From contig NZ_CAXPMC010000003.1 in the NCBI RefSeq assembly GCF_964218355.1, positions 62,001-126,000 of the forward strand: DNA of 64,000 nucleotides, read 5' to 3'. The position numbers and the translations under genes were made by a program. Below are positions 23,978-32,934 of this stretch, piece by piece. Under the pieces are notes generated by a model. The model saw only the letters and a list, made by a program, of their open reading frames with translations. It was not told where the DNA came from and did not search any database. Each line of letters starts with the position of its first letter. Position 1 is the stretch's first letter. This DNA is from Ferrovibrio sp964218355 (GTDB taxonomy: Bacteria > Pseudomonadota > Alphaproteobacteria > Ferrovibrionales > Ferrovibrionaceae).

Positions 23978-25038
23978 GCAATGCGCTGTGCCGTCGTCTC
24001 GGCATCGAACACCCTGTTCTGCTGGCCCCGATGGCCGGCGAGGCGGCGAAGCCGGCGCTGGCCGCCGCGGTATCCGGTGCGGGCGGTCTCGGCATGCTGG
24101 GTTGCGGCTACATGACGCCGCAGGCGGTGCGTGACACCATCCGGGCGATCCGCGCCACAACGGACAGACCATTCGGCATCAACCTGTTCACGCCACTGGA
24201 CTGGACTGCCGACCCGGAAAAGATGGTGGCCTACCGGGCGCAGCTTGCTGCCGCTCATGCCGATCTGGGCATCCCCGAACCAGATATCCCGAACAAATAC
24301 GAGGAAAGCTATGCCGAGCAGCTGGCCGTCATCCTCGATGAGGCGCCGCCGGTCTTCGGCTGCACCTTCGGTATCCCCGGACCCGACGAAATGGCGGCAT
24401 TGAAGGCACGCGGAATTCTCGTGGTCGGGACAGCAACCACGGTTGCGGAAGCGGTGGCGCTGGAGGCGGCCGGCGTCGACGCCGTTGCCGCCCAGGGTGC
24501 CGAGGCCGGTGGCCACCGCGGCAGTTTTCTCGTGCCATTCGACGCGGCACTGATCGGCACCATGGCACTGGTGCCGCAGATCGTATCGGCCGTGTCCGTG
24601 CCGGTCATCGCCGCTGGCGGTATCGCCGACGGGCGTGGTGTGGCGGCTGCGCTTTGTCTCGGTGCCCAGGCGGCTGCCATCGGCACCGGGTTCCTGCTGG
24701 CCGACGAGGCAGGGCTGAATATGGCCTATCGCGGCGCGCTGCAGGGCGGTGGTGTGCATGACACGGTGCTGACCCGCGCTTTTTCCGGCCGGCCCGCCCG
24801 CGGTATCCGCAACGCATTTCTTGAGCGCCTCGCCGGCAGCGACGCCGAGATTCCGGACTATCCGGTCGCCAATGCCATGAGCCGCACCATGCGCGCTGCT
24901 GCGGCGAAAGCCGGTCGGGCCGAATACCTGTCGCTGTGGGCCGGCCAGGCCGGCGCGCTGGCGCGGGCCGAGCCGGCGGCCGCGATATTGCACCGCGTCA
25001 TGGCCGAAGCGCGGCAGGCGCTGGTCCAGGCTCTGTAG
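23974..25038 (+). CDS. Nitronate monooxygenase family protein (second of a pair)
   Basis: The 354-residue protein shares the fold and order of the previous gene but is longer. It has LGIEHPVLLAPMAGEAAKPA, AGGLGMLGCGYMTPQ, and the highly typical VAAQGAEAGGHRGSFLVPF, where the His is the catalytic base of nitronate monooxygenases. IAAGGIADGRGVAAALCLGAQAAAIGTGF binds the flavin phosphate. FGINLFTPL near residue 68 is common in class I enzymes, so this copy is the better candidate for true nitronate oxidation. It is translationally coupled to the first copy. Confidence 0.9.
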   Translation: MSNALCRRLGIEHPVLLAPMAGEAAKPALAAAVSGAGGLGMLGCGYMTPQAVRDTIRAIRATTDRPFGINLFTPLDWTADPEKMVAYRAQLAAAHADLGIPEPDIPNKYEESYAEQLAVILDEAPPVFGCTFGIPGPDEMAALKARGILVVGTATTVAEAVALEAAGVDAVAAQGAEAGGHRGSFLVPFDAALIGTMALVPQIVSAVSVPVIAAGGIADGRGVAAALCLGAQAAAIGTGFLLADEAGLNMAYRGALQGGGVHDTVLTRAFSGRPARGIRNAFLERLAGSDAEIPDYPVANAMSRTMRAAAAKAGRAEYLSLWAGQAGALARAEPAAAILHRVMAEARQALVQAL

Positions 25039-25158
25039 GCAGGTGGGGTCGCCGGCGGAATCCGGGGCCGGCTCTTGCCTTCACCGGGCCTGCCGGTAGA
25101 GTCTGGGGGACAAGGCGACAATCCTGACCGAGTGGTCAATTTCCCGCAGGAGTGCGTA

Positions 25159-26658
25159 ATGGCGAAAGAGCTGCATCATTTCATCGGCGGCAAGCAGGTA
25201 GCCGGCAAGTCCGGCCGGTTCCTGGATGTCTACAATCCGACCACCGGCGAAGTCAGCGCCCGGTCGCCGCTGGCGACGAAGGCCGAGGTCGAGGCGGCGA
25301 TTGCCGACAGCCAGCGTGCATTCGCCGAATGGAGCGCAACCTCACCGCTGGTGCGGGCGCGTGTCATGTTCAAGTTCAAGGAGCTGTGCGAGAAGCATGC
25401 CGACGAACTGGCGCTGCTGATCTCGAACGAGCATGGCAAGGTGGTCTCGGATGCCAAGGGCTCGCTGCAGCGCGGCCTCGAGGTGGTGGAATTCGCCTGC
25501 GGCATCCCGCATCTGCTGAAGGGCGAATATTCCGACAGCGTGGCGCGCGGTATCGACGTCTACTCGATGCGCCAGCCGCTTGGCGTGGTCGCCGGCATTA
25601 CCCCGTTCAACTTTCCGGCCATGGTGCCGATGTGGATGTTCGCCGTCGCCATCGCCGCCGGCAACACCTTCATCCTGAAGCCTTCCGAGAAGGACCCGTC
25701 CTGCCCGCTGCGGCTGGCCGAACTGATGCTGGAGGCCGGGGCGCCGGCCGGTGTGCTGAACTGCGTGATCGGCGACAAGGAATCGGTCGATACCCTGCTG
25801 ACCGATCCACGCATCCAGGCCGTCAGCTTCGTCGGCTCGACGCCGATTGCCCAGTATGTCTATGCCACCGCCGCCGCGCATGGCAAGCGCGTCCAGGCGA
25901 TGGGCGGCGCCAAGAACCACATGATCATCATGCCCGATGCAGACATGGACCAGGCCGTCGATGCGCTGATGGGTGCCGGCTACGGCTCGGCCGGCGAGCG
26001 CTGCATGGCTGTCTCGGTGGCCGTGCCGGTCGGCAAGGCCACTGCCGACAAGCTGGTCGAGGCGCTGGCGCCGCGGGTGCGCGCGCTGAAGGTCGGCCCC
26101 GCCACCGACAAGGACAGCGAGATGGGTCCGCTGGTGACCGCCGAGCATCTGGCCAAGGTGCGTGGCTATGTCGATACCGGCGTGAAGGAAGGCGCCAAGC
26201 TGGTGGTGGATGGCCGCGGCATGAAGCTGCAGGGCTACGAGAACGGGTTTTTCCTCGGTGGCTGCCTGTTCGACAACGTGACATCCGACATGCGGATTTA
26301 CAAGGAAGAGATTTTCGGCCCGGTCCTGTCGGTCGTGCGCACCGAAAATTTCGAGGAAGCCGCGCGGCTGCCGACCGAGCATGAATACGGCAACGGCGTC
26401 GCCATCTTCACCCGCGACGGCGATGCCGCCCGTGACTTCGCCGCCAAGGTGCAGGTCGGCATGGTTGGCATCAACGTGCCGATCCCGGTGCCGCTGGCAT
26501 TCCACAGCTTCGGCGGCTGGAAGCGCTCGGCCTTCGGCGACATGAACCAGCATGGCCCCGAGGGTGTGCGTTTCTATACCAAGGTCAAGACCGTCACCTC
26601 GCGCTGGCCGACCGGAATCCGCTCGGGCGCAGAGTTCATCATGCCGACGATGAAGTGA
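25159..26658 (+). CDS. mmsA: Methylmalonate-semialdehyde dehydrogenase (CoA-acylating)
   Basis: The 499-residue aldehyde dehydrogenase turns methylmalonate or malonate semialdehyde into propionyl- or acetyl-CoA in valine, thymine and inositol breakdown. Evidence is GVVAGITPFNFPAMVPMWM near residues 140-158, VSFVGSTPIAQYVY, AMGGAKNHMIIMPDADMD, and the active-site Cys in GYGSAGERCMAVSVAV near residue 285. The final SRWPTGIRSGAEFIMPTMK is typical. The start MAKELHHFIGG has CAGGAG upstream; an ORF extension of 28 residues is not conserved. It is followed by a strong hairpin before zapE. Confidence 0.95.
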   Translation: MAKELHHFIGGKQVAGKSGRFLDVYNPTTGEVSARSPLATKAEVEAAIADSQRAFAEWSATSPLVRARVMFKFKELCEKHADELALLISNEHGKVVSDAKGSLQRGLEVVEFACGIPHLLKGEYSDSVARGIDVYSMRQPLGVVAGITPFNFPAMVPMWMFAVAIAAGNTFILKPSEKDPSCPLRLAELMLEAGAPAGVLNCVIGDKESVDTLLTDPRIQAVSFVGSTPIAQYVYATAAAHGKRVQAMGGAKNHMIIMPDADMDQAVDALMGAGYGSAGERCMAVSVAVPVGKATADKLVEALAPRVRALKVGPATDKDSEMGPLVTAEHLAKVRGYVDTGVKEGAKLVVDGRGMKLQGYENGFFLGGCLFDNVTSDMRIYKEEIFGPVLSVVRTENFEEAARLPTEHEYGNGVAIFTRDGDAARDFAAKVQVGMVGINVPIPVPLAFHSFGGWKRSAFGDMNQHGPEGVRFYTKVKTVTSRWPTGIRSGAEFIMPTMK

Positions 26659-26694
26659 CCGGCAGGGATGTGACCGGCGACGGTATGCAGAAAG

Positions 26695-26720
26695 CGGGCG
26701 GCAGGGTAACCTGCCGCCCG
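26695..26720 (+). terminator. Strong hairpin after mmsA
   Basis: CGGGCGGCAGG (26695-26705) and CCTGCCGCCCG (26710-26720) pair perfectly over 11 bases around a GTAA tetraloop. Only TTGCATTTCC follows, so the T-tract is weak, but the position 36 bases after mmsA and before zapE supports a terminator. Confidence 0.65.
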
Positions 26721-26752
26721 TTGCATTTCCGCGGAAGCCAAAATCTGCCCGT

Positions 26753-27904
26753 ATGAGCGTTCTCGAGACCTACCGACAGAAACTAGCCGCTGGCGAGCTG
26801 GCGGAAGACCCGGCCCAGGAACTGGCTGCCGAAAAGCTGGAACTGCTGAGCCGGCGTCTGGTGCAGTACCGACCGGGTGGCGAAGATACCTGGCTGCAGA
26901 AACTCAGCTTCGGGCGCAAGCGCGAGCCGGTGCCGCAGGGCCTCTATGTCTACGGCGATGTCGGTCGCGGCAAATCGATGCTGATGGACCTGTTCTTCGA
27001 GGCCGCCCCCGTCGGGCGGAAACGCCGGGTGCATTTCCATGCCTTCATGCAAGAAGTGCATGCTGAGATCTTCCGCTATCGCAAGCTGGCCGAGGACGAC
27101 CCGGAAAAGAAGCGGGGTGGCGACGACCCAATCCGGCCGGTCGCGAAAAAGATTGCCGAAGCCGCATGGCTGCTCTGTTTCGATGAGCTGCAGGTGACCG
27201 ACGTCGCTGATGCGATGATCCTGGGCCGGCTTTTCGAGAAGCTGTTCGACCGCGGCGTCGTCGTGGTCGCAACCTCGAACCGGGCGCCTGATGCGCTGTA
27301 CCAGGGCGGTCTGAACCGGCCCCTGTTCGAGCCGTTCATCGCCCTGTTCAAGGACAAGCTGGATGTGCTGCATCTTGCCGCCAGCCGTGACTATCGCCTG
27401 CAGCGCCTGAGTCGCGAGAAGGTCTGGTTCAGTCCGCTGGGGGCGGCGGCAACGGCATCGCTGGACCGTGCCTTCGCCTTGCTGACCGACGATGCAGACG
27501 GCGCGCCAGCCGAGATCGAGCTGCTCGGGCGCAAGCTCCAGGTGCCGCGGCAGGCGCGCGGCGTGGCACGGTTTGCGTTCGACGATCTTTGCGTTCAGCC
27601 GCTGGGCCCGGCGGATTTCCTTGCCGTCGCGGGCACCTATCACACGGTGATGATCGATGGTATCCCGACCCTCGGTCCGGCCAGCCGCAATGAGGCGAAG
27701 CGCTTCGTGACGCTGGTCGATGCATTATACGAGGCGAAGGTGAAGCTGATGGCAACCGCGGCGGCGCCGCCGGAGACGCTGTATCCGGAAGGCGACGGGG
27801 CCTTCGAGTTTCAGCGCTGCGTGTCGCGGCTGAACGAGATGCAGAGCGAAGAATACCGGGCCCTGCCGCATGCCGGCCCGGGCCCGGAGCAGAAGCCGGC
27901 TTAA
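26753..27904 (+). CDS. zapE: Cell division ATPase ZapE (AFG1-like)
   Basis: The 383-residue AAA-type ATPase has a Walker A motif GDVGRGKSMLMDLFF starting at residue 68 and Walker B LLCFDELQVTDVADAM near residue 140, followed by the arginine-containing VVATSNRAPDALYQGGLNR. ZapE supports Z-ring constriction in Escherichia coli, and the mitochondrial homologue Afg1/Lace1 handles respiratory complex subunits. In many alphaproteobacteria zapE lies near sdhCDAB and mdh, and sdh is nearby here. Its stop overlaps the convergent pentapeptide gene by 4 bases. Confidence 0.94.
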   Translation: MSVLETYRQKLAAGELAEDPAQELAAEKLELLSRRLVQYRPGGEDTWLQKLSFGRKREPVPQGLYVYGDVGRGKSMLMDLFFEAAPVGRKRRVHFHAFMQEVHAEIFRYRKLAEDDPEKKRGGDDPIRPVAKKIAEAAWLLCFDELQVTDVADAMILGRLFEKLFDRGVVVVATSNRAPDALYQGGLNRPLFEPFIALFKDKLDVLHLAASRDYRLQRLSREKVWFSPLGAAATASLDRAFALLTDDADGAPAEIELLGRKLQVPRQARGVARFAFDDLCVQPLGPADFLAVAGTYHTVMIDGIPTLGPASRNEAKRFVTLVDALYEAKVKLMATAAAPPETLYPEGDGAFEFQRCVSRLNEMQSEEYRALPHAGPGPEQKPA

Positions 27905-29268
27905 TTCGGCAGCAGCAGGTCGCGGGCGCGGTCGATGCGGGCGCCGGTCAGCTGGGCGCCGAGAAGATTGGCGCCCTCGAAGCGACCGTCAGTCAGGTCG
28001 GCGCCGGTGAGGACCGCCTCGCGCAGATCGGCTTCGCGCAGATCGGCGCCAACCAGGCTGGCGCCGTCGAGATTGGCAGTAACCAGCAGGGCCTTTTTCA
28101 GCTTGGCGGCACCGAGGTTGGTGCGTGCGGTGCGGGCATTCTGGCCATCGTCGCGGATCGCCGACAGGTTGGCGCCGGACAGGTCGGCCCCGTCCAGCGT
28201 GGCGCGCGCAAAGCTGGCGCCGCGCAGATTGGCACGACCCAGATCGGCTTCGCGCAGGTCGGCGAAATTCAGACGGGCGAGGGCGAGATTGGCATTGGTC
28301 AGCACGGTGCGCACCAGGCAGGCGCGCTCCAGCAGGGCCCCCATCAGGTTGACGCCCCGCAGGTCGCGGCCGGTGAAATCGAAATCGCTGAGATCGGCGC
28401 GGATGCCGTCCTGGCCCTCCGTGCGCACCCAGATTTCATGCTGGCGCAGCACTTCGTCGAGATCCTCCGGTGCATGGCGCGAGGCTGCGGCGAAGATGGC
28501 GGCTGCGAGTTCCGGCAGGCTGCGGGCGGCTTCGTCGACGATGGCACCACGCAGGTCGGCGCCGGCAAAATTGGCGCCGGTGATGCTGGCGCCCGACATC
28601 GAGGCGCCGGCCAGGTTGGCGCCGGAAAAATCGGATGCCTTGAGATCGGCATTTTCCAGCCGGGCCGACATCAGCTGCGCCTTGCGCAGGTCGGCACCGG
28701 ACAGGTTGCTGTCGCCCAGATTGGCATCGGCGAAATCGGCATGCAGGGCAAAAGCCCGGGCGAGCTGGGCGCCCGACAGGTCGGCACGCTGCGCCGAGGC
28801 GCCGGACAGGTCGATGGCGCGGCGAATGCTGTCGCTGTTGATGTTGCCTTCGCCATCATAGGTTGGCGTCAGGGCTTCGGCGCCATTCGATTCGGCCAGG
28901 TTGGCATCGTTCAGGCCGGCGGCCCGCAGGCAGGCGCCGCGCAGGTCGGCCCAGCGCAGGTCGGCCCCGTCCAGGGTGGCGTTGCGGAAGTCCGACCCGC
29001 CACATTTCGACATCGACAGCCGGGCGCCATCGAGCCGGGCACGGTGCAGCCGGGCGCCGGTCAGGTCGGCCAGGGTCAGGTTGACCCCGGTCAGATCGGC
29101 ATCGGACAGGTCGGTAAAGGCAAGGATGGCCGGTTTCGCATCGGGCTTGCCGGCGAGATGGGCCTCATGCTCGCGCAGGATGTCGCGCAGTCTTTCCGCG
29201 CCAACGCGTGTCAGGGTCGCGGGAGCCCCGCGGGTGAAATCGCCCATTCTGGCCGCAGCCTGCATCAT
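27901..29268 (-). CDS. Pentapeptide-repeat protein with a duplicated module
   Basis: Most of the 455 residues are A(D/N)LXX pentapeptide repeats, which form a right-handed quadrilateral beta helix. Two similar modules are visible. Each begins with a short helix (LRDILREHEAHL near residue 27 and LDEVLRQHEIWV near 270), then a loop and an SD(A/F)D(L/F)(T/R)G start of repeats. Some family members mimic DNA and protect gyrase, but most have no known role and nothing here decides it. There is no signal peptide or membrane segment. A start at MGDFTRG (29247) is an alternative. Confidence 0.9.
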   Translation of the reverse strand: MMQAAARMGDFTRGAPATLTRVGAERLRDILREHEAHLAGKPDAKPAILAFTDLSDADLTGVNLTLADLTGARLHRARLDGARLSMSKCGGSDFRNATLDGADLRWADLRGACLRAAGLNDANLAESNGAEALTPTYDGEGNINSDSIRRAIDLSGASAQRADLSGAQLARAFALHADFADANLGDSNLSGADLRKAQLMSARLENADLKASDFSGANLAGASMSGASITGANFAGADLRGAIVDEAARSLPELAAAIFAAASRHAPEDLDEVLRQHEIWVRTEGQDGIRADLSDFDFTGRDLRGVNLMGALLERACLVRTVLTNANLALARLNFADLREADLGRANLRGASFARATLDGADLSGANLSAIRDDGQNARTARTNLGAAKLKKALLVTANLDGASLVGADLREADLREAVLTGADLTDGRFEGANLLGAQLTGARIDRARDLLLPN

Positions 29269-29303
29269 CTGCCCAAACCGAATCGCAGGCAGTGTAACGT
29301 GAA

Positions 29304-30095
29304 CTAGCCGCGGCGTTCCACCATCAGCTTCTTGATTTCACCGATCGCCTGGGCCGGATTAAGGCCCTTCGGGCAGGTCTGCGCACAATTCATGATGGTG
29401 TGGCAGCGGTACAGCCGGAACGGGTCTTCCAGGTTGTCGAGACGCTCGCCGGTCATCTCGTCGCGGCTGTCGGCGATCCAGCGATAGGCCTGCAGCAGCA
29501 CGGCCGGGCCGAGGTAACGGTCGGAATTCCACCAGTAGCTCGGGCAGGAGGTCGAGCAGCAGGCGCAGAGGATGCACTCGTAGAGACCGTCCAGCTTCTT
29601 GCGCTCTTCCGGCGACTGCTTGCGCTCGCGTGCTGGCGCCGGGCTCTGTGTCTGCATCCATGGCTTGATGGAGGCATACTGGGCGTAGAAGTTGGTCAGG
29701 TCCGGCACCAGGTCTTTCACCACCGGCATATGCGGCAGCGGATAGATCTTCACGTCGCCGTCGACATCCTCGCAGGACTTGGTGCAGGCCAGCGTGTTGC
29801 CGCCGTCGATATTCATCGCGCAGGAGCCGCAGACGCCCTCGCGGCAGGAGCGCCGGAAAGTGAGTGTCGGATCGATCTCGTTCTTGATCTTGATCAGGGC
29901 ATCGAGAACCATCGGGCCGCAGTCGTTCATGTCGACTTCGTAGGTGTCGATCTGCGGGGTCTTGCCGTCATCCTGGTTCCAGCGGTAGACGCGGAACTTC
30001 TTGATCCGGCGCTCCTCGCCTGGCTGCGCTGGCGGCAGCGACCAGGTCTTGCCCTCGGTGATCTTCGAATTCTTCGGCAGCGCGAACTCGGCCAT
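29304..30095 (-). CDS. sdhB: Succinate dehydrogenase iron-sulfur subunit
   Basis: The 263-residue subunit carries electrons from SdhA to quinone in complex II. The 2Fe-2S site is SCREGVCGSCAMNIDGGNTLAC (residues about 84-105, quoted in two family parts), and the 4Fe-4S and 3Fe-4S sites are ECILCACCSTSCPSYWWNSD and CHTIMNCAQTCPKGLNPA. These positions match bacterial and mitochondrial SdhB. It is the last gene of sdhCDAB, 20 bases after sdhA. Confidence 0.97.
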   Translation of the reverse strand: MAEFALPKNSKITEGKTWSLPPAQPGEERRIKKFRVYRWNQDDGKTPQIDTYEVDMNDCGPMVLDALIKIKNEIDPTLTFRRSCREGVCGSCAMNIDGGNTLACTKSCEDVDGDVKIYPLPHMPVVKDLVPDLTNFYAQYASIKPWMQTQSPAPARERKQSPEERKKLDGLYECILCACCSTSCPSYWWNSDRYLGPAVLLQAYRWIADSRDEMTGERLDNLEDPFRLYRCHTIMNCAQTCPKGLNPAQAIGEIKKLMVERRG

Positions 30096-30115
30096 GGGGA
30101 GCTATCCTTGTCTTC

Positions 30116-31903
30116 TCAGTAGACGCGCTTCTTGGGTTCGATATACGAGACCTCGTTGGTCATCGTGTAGGTGTGCACCGGGCGGTAGTCGATGGTAACG
30201 CCGCCCTTGTCGTTCATCCACGACAGGGTGTGCTTCATCCATTCGCCGTCATCACGCTCGGGGTAATCCTCGCGGGCATGGGCGCCGCGGCTTTCCTTGC
30301 GGTTTTCAGCCGAATGCATGGTCACCACGGCCTGACGGATCAGATTGTCCAGTTCCAGCGTCTCGACCAGATCGGAATTCCAGACCATCGAGCGGTCGGC
30401 CACGTCGATCCCCGGCATCAGCTTGTAAACTTCGTCGATCAGGCCGACGCCTTCCTTCAGCACGTCGCCCGTGCGATAGACCGCGCAGTTGTTCTGCATG
30501 GTCCGCTGCATCTTGTCGCGAATCTTCGCGGTCGGCTGGTCGCCCTTGGCATTGCGGAAATGGTCGAGCCGCGCCAGCGCCTCGTCACCGGCCTTCGGCA
30601 TGTCCTTGTGTTTGCCGCCCTTGTCGACGACCTGGGCGGCGCGGATGGCTGCGGCGCGACCGAACACCACGAGATCGATCAGCGAATTCGAGCCGAGCCG
30701 GTTGGCGCCGTGCACCGAGACGCAGGCGGCCTCGCCGACAGCCATCAGGCCGGGCACCACGCTGTCGGGGTTGCCGTCCTTCAGGGTCAGCACCTCGCCG
30801 TGATAATTGGTCGGAATGCCGCCCATGTTGTAATGCACGGTCGGCAGCACCGGGATCGGCTGCTTGGTGACGTCGACGCCGGCGAAAATCTTGGCGCTTT
30901 CCGAGATGCCGGGCAGGCGTTCGTGCAGGATTTTCGGGTCAAGATGATCGAGATGCAGGAAGATGTGGTCCTTGTTCTTGCCGACGCCGCGGCCTTCTCG
31001 GATCTCCATGGTCATCGCGCGGCTGACCACGTCGCGCGAGGCCAGGTCCTTGGCCGACGGCGCATAACGCTCCATGAAGCGCTCGCCTTCGGAATTCACC
31101 ACATAGCCGCCTTCGCCGCGCGCGCCTTCGGTGATCAGGCAGCCGGCGCCGTAGATGCCGGTCGGGTGGAACTGCACGAATTCCATGTCCTGCAGGGGCA
31201 GGCCGGCGCGCAGCACCATGCCGCCGCCATCGCCGGTGCAGGTATGGGCGGAGGTGCAGGAGAAATATGAGCGGCCATAACCGCCGGTGGCCAGGACCAC
31301 CGTATGGGCGCGGAAGCGGTGGATGCTGCCATCGGCCAGGTTCCAGGCCATGACGCCGCGGCAGGCACCGTCCTCGTCCATGATCAGGTCGAGGGCGAAA
31401 TACTCGATGAAGAACTCGGTGTCGAATTTCAGCGACTGCTGGTACAGGGTATGCAGCATCGCGTGGCCGGTGCGGTCGGCGGCGGCGCAGGTGCGCTGGG
31501 CCGGCTCGGCGCCGAAATTCTTGGTCATGCCGCCGAAGGCGCGCTGGTAGATCTTGCCTTCCGCCGTGCGGCTGAACGGCATGCCGAAATGCTCGAGTTC
31601 GAGCACGGCAGGTACCGCCTCGCGGCACATGTATTCGATCGCATCCTGGTCGCCCAGCCAGTCCGACCCCTTCACGGTGTCGTACATGTGCCAGCGCCAG
31701 TTATCCTCGCCCATGTTGCCGAGCGAAGCCGAGATGCCGCCCTGGGCGGCAACGGTGTGGCTGCGGGTCGGGAAGACCTTGGAGATGCAGGCGGTCTTCA
31801 GGCCGGCCGCAGCCATGCCCATGGTGGCGCGCAGGCCGGCGCCGCCGGCACCGACGACGACGACATCGTAATAGTGGTCCTGGACCTGGTAGCTGGCGGT
31901 CAT
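30116..31903 (-). CDS. sdhA: Succinate dehydrogenase flavoprotein subunit
   Basis: The 595-residue catalytic subunit oxidises succinate to fumarate. The FAD fold is DVVVVGAGGAGLRATMG near residue 13, the covalent FAD histidine lies in RSHTVAAQGGISASLGNM, and the substrate-site segment is HPTGIYGAGCLITEGARGEG. HANRLGSNSLIDLVVFGRAA and the final EVSYIEPKKRVY are typical. The start MTASYQVQDHYYDVV avoids a 30-residue extension into sdhD. The spacing to sdhD is 4 bases, consistent with coupling. Confidence 0.97.
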   Translation of the reverse strand: MTASYQVQDHYYDVVVVGAGGAGLRATMGMAAAGLKTACISKVFPTRSHTVAAQGGISASLGNMGEDNWRWHMYDTVKGSDWLGDQDAIEYMCREAVPAVLELEHFGMPFSRTAEGKIYQRAFGGMTKNFGAEPAQRTCAAADRTGHAMLHTLYQQSLKFDTEFFIEYFALDLIMDEDGACRGVMAWNLADGSIHRFRAHTVVLATGGYGRSYFSCTSAHTCTGDGGGMVLRAGLPLQDMEFVQFHPTGIYGAGCLITEGARGEGGYVVNSEGERFMERYAPSAKDLASRDVVSRAMTMEIREGRGVGKNKDHIFLHLDHLDPKILHERLPGISESAKIFAGVDVTKQPIPVLPTVHYNMGGIPTNYHGEVLTLKDGNPDSVVPGLMAVGEAACVSVHGANRLGSNSLIDLVVFGRAAAIRAAQVVDKGGKHKDMPKAGDEALARLDHFRNAKGDQPTAKIRDKMQRTMQNNCAVYRTGDVLKEGVGLIDEVYKLMPGIDVADRSMVWNSDLVETLELDNLIRQAVVTMHSAENRKESRGAHAREDYPERDDGEWMKHTLSWMNDKGGVTIDYRPVHTYTMTNEVSYIEPKKRVY

Positions 31904-31907
31904 GGCG

Positions 31908-32303
31908 TTAGGCTCCGAAGAACAGCTTGAGCACCGAGAGGGCGGCGATGCCGCCGACCACGAAGACGGCGAAAGTGACGGCCAGCAGCGCAACCACCTT
32001 GGTGCCCTCGGTGTGGACGTAATCCTCGATCACCACCTGCAGGCCGAGACGCAGATGCCAGAACACGGCCAGCACCGCCAGCAGGGCGACGATGGCAAGC
32101 AGAGGGTTGCGGAAGGCGGCGGCCACGGTGGCATGGTCGGCACCGGCTAGTTTCAGCAGGGCAACCAGCATGGCCAGCGCGAGCGGAACCAGGGCAATCG
32201 CGGTGACGCGCTGCATCCACCAGTGCTGCACGCCCTCCTTGGCCGAGCCGAGGCCGCGCACGCTCTTCAGCGGACTGCGCATCGAGTCTTTCGTGTTGCT
32301 CAT
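31908..32303 (-). CDS. sdhD: Succinate dehydrogenase membrane anchor subunit
   Basis: The 131-residue protein has three membrane helices with the SdhD motifs VQHWWMQRVTAIALVPL near residue 30 and FWHLRLGLQVVIEDYVHTEG near residue 82, where His contributes to heme b or quinone binding. The start MSNTKDSMRSPLKSV was chosen over a frame reaching 90 residues further into sdhC. It lies 11 bases after sdhC and 4 before sdhA. Confidence 0.94.
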   Translation of the reverse strand: MSNTKDSMRSPLKSVRGLGSAKEGVQHWWMQRVTAIALVPLALAMLVALLKLAGADHATVAAAFRNPLLAIVALLAVLAVFWHLRLGLQVVIEDYVHTEGTKVVALLAVTFAVFVVGGIAALSVLKLFFGA

Positions 32304-32314
32304 CGGGCGCTTCC

Positions 32315-32701
32315 TCAGTTCCAGGCGTAGGCGAGAATCCAGGCAATCACGGTCAGCAGGACCGAGCCGCCGATCACCAGCCAGGAGGACCGGTTGGCCA
32401 CCGGCAGGGTGAAACCGCGGCCGGTATCCCAGACCAGGTGCCGGATGCCACTCAACATGTGGTAGAACAGGGCCCAGGTGAAGCCGAACAGCACCAGCCG
32501 GCCGAACCAGGAGCCGAGCACCATCTGTACGAAGGCGTAATAGTCGGGGCCGGCGGCGGCGGCCAGCAGCCACCAGGCCAGCAGCAGGGTGCCGGCCGAC
32601 AGACCGATGCCGGTTGCCCGGTGCAGGATCGACGTGGCCATGGTGACCGGCCAGCGATAGATCTGGAGGTGGGGGGAGAGCGGTCGTTCGACGTTCGCCA
32701 T
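32315..32701 (-). CDS. sdhC: Succinate dehydrogenase cytochrome b556 subunit
   Basis: The 128-residue membrane subunit shows RPLSPHLQIYRWPVTMATSI at residues 6-25, SILHRATGIGLSAG, and HMLSGIRHLVWDTG near 80-93 with the heme-ligand histidine. It has three membrane helices. It is the first gene of sdhCDAB and is preceded by a good sigma-70 promoter. Confidence 0.95.
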   Translation of the reverse strand: MANVERPLSPHLQIYRWPVTMATSILHRATGIGLSAGTLLLAWWLLAAAAGPDYYAFVQMVLGSWFGRLVLFGFTWALFYHMLSGIRHLVWDTGRGFTLPVANRSSWLVIGGSVLLTVIAWILAYAWN

Positions 32702-32783
32702 CTTCTATGCGCCTTCGAGTGGGGACGGCGCGCCGCGGACCGATGGAATACCGGGCCAGATCAGCGCCCCGAAAGCGGCCCCG

Positions 32784-32811
32784 ATACTAGTCCCGGAGGC
32801 CGCGTAGTCAA
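32784..32811 (-). promoter_or_regulatory. Candidate sigma-70 promoter of sdhCDAB
   Basis: Read on the minus strand, TTGACT (32811-32806), a 16-base spacer and TAGTAT (32789-32784) precede sdhC by about 83 bases. The -35 matches 5 of 6 and the -10 matches 4 of 6. The rest of the 233-base gap shows no gene. Confidence 0.55.
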
Positions 32812-32934
32812 CGATTGGGCGTCCTGTTTTTAACGATCTAAGCCCCGCCGCTGCAAGGGAATTTACCGTCGGACGGGGTGCCGCGGGGAATGCCCTGCGA
32901 GCGGTTCGCAATCAGGGGTGTGCCGCGCCGGCCG

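Noticed and set aside
27935..29307. Repetitive frames on the plus strand opposite the pentapeptide gene, which look like a low-complexity protein.
   Set aside because: Their periodicity is only the reverse complement of the pentapeptide repeats.
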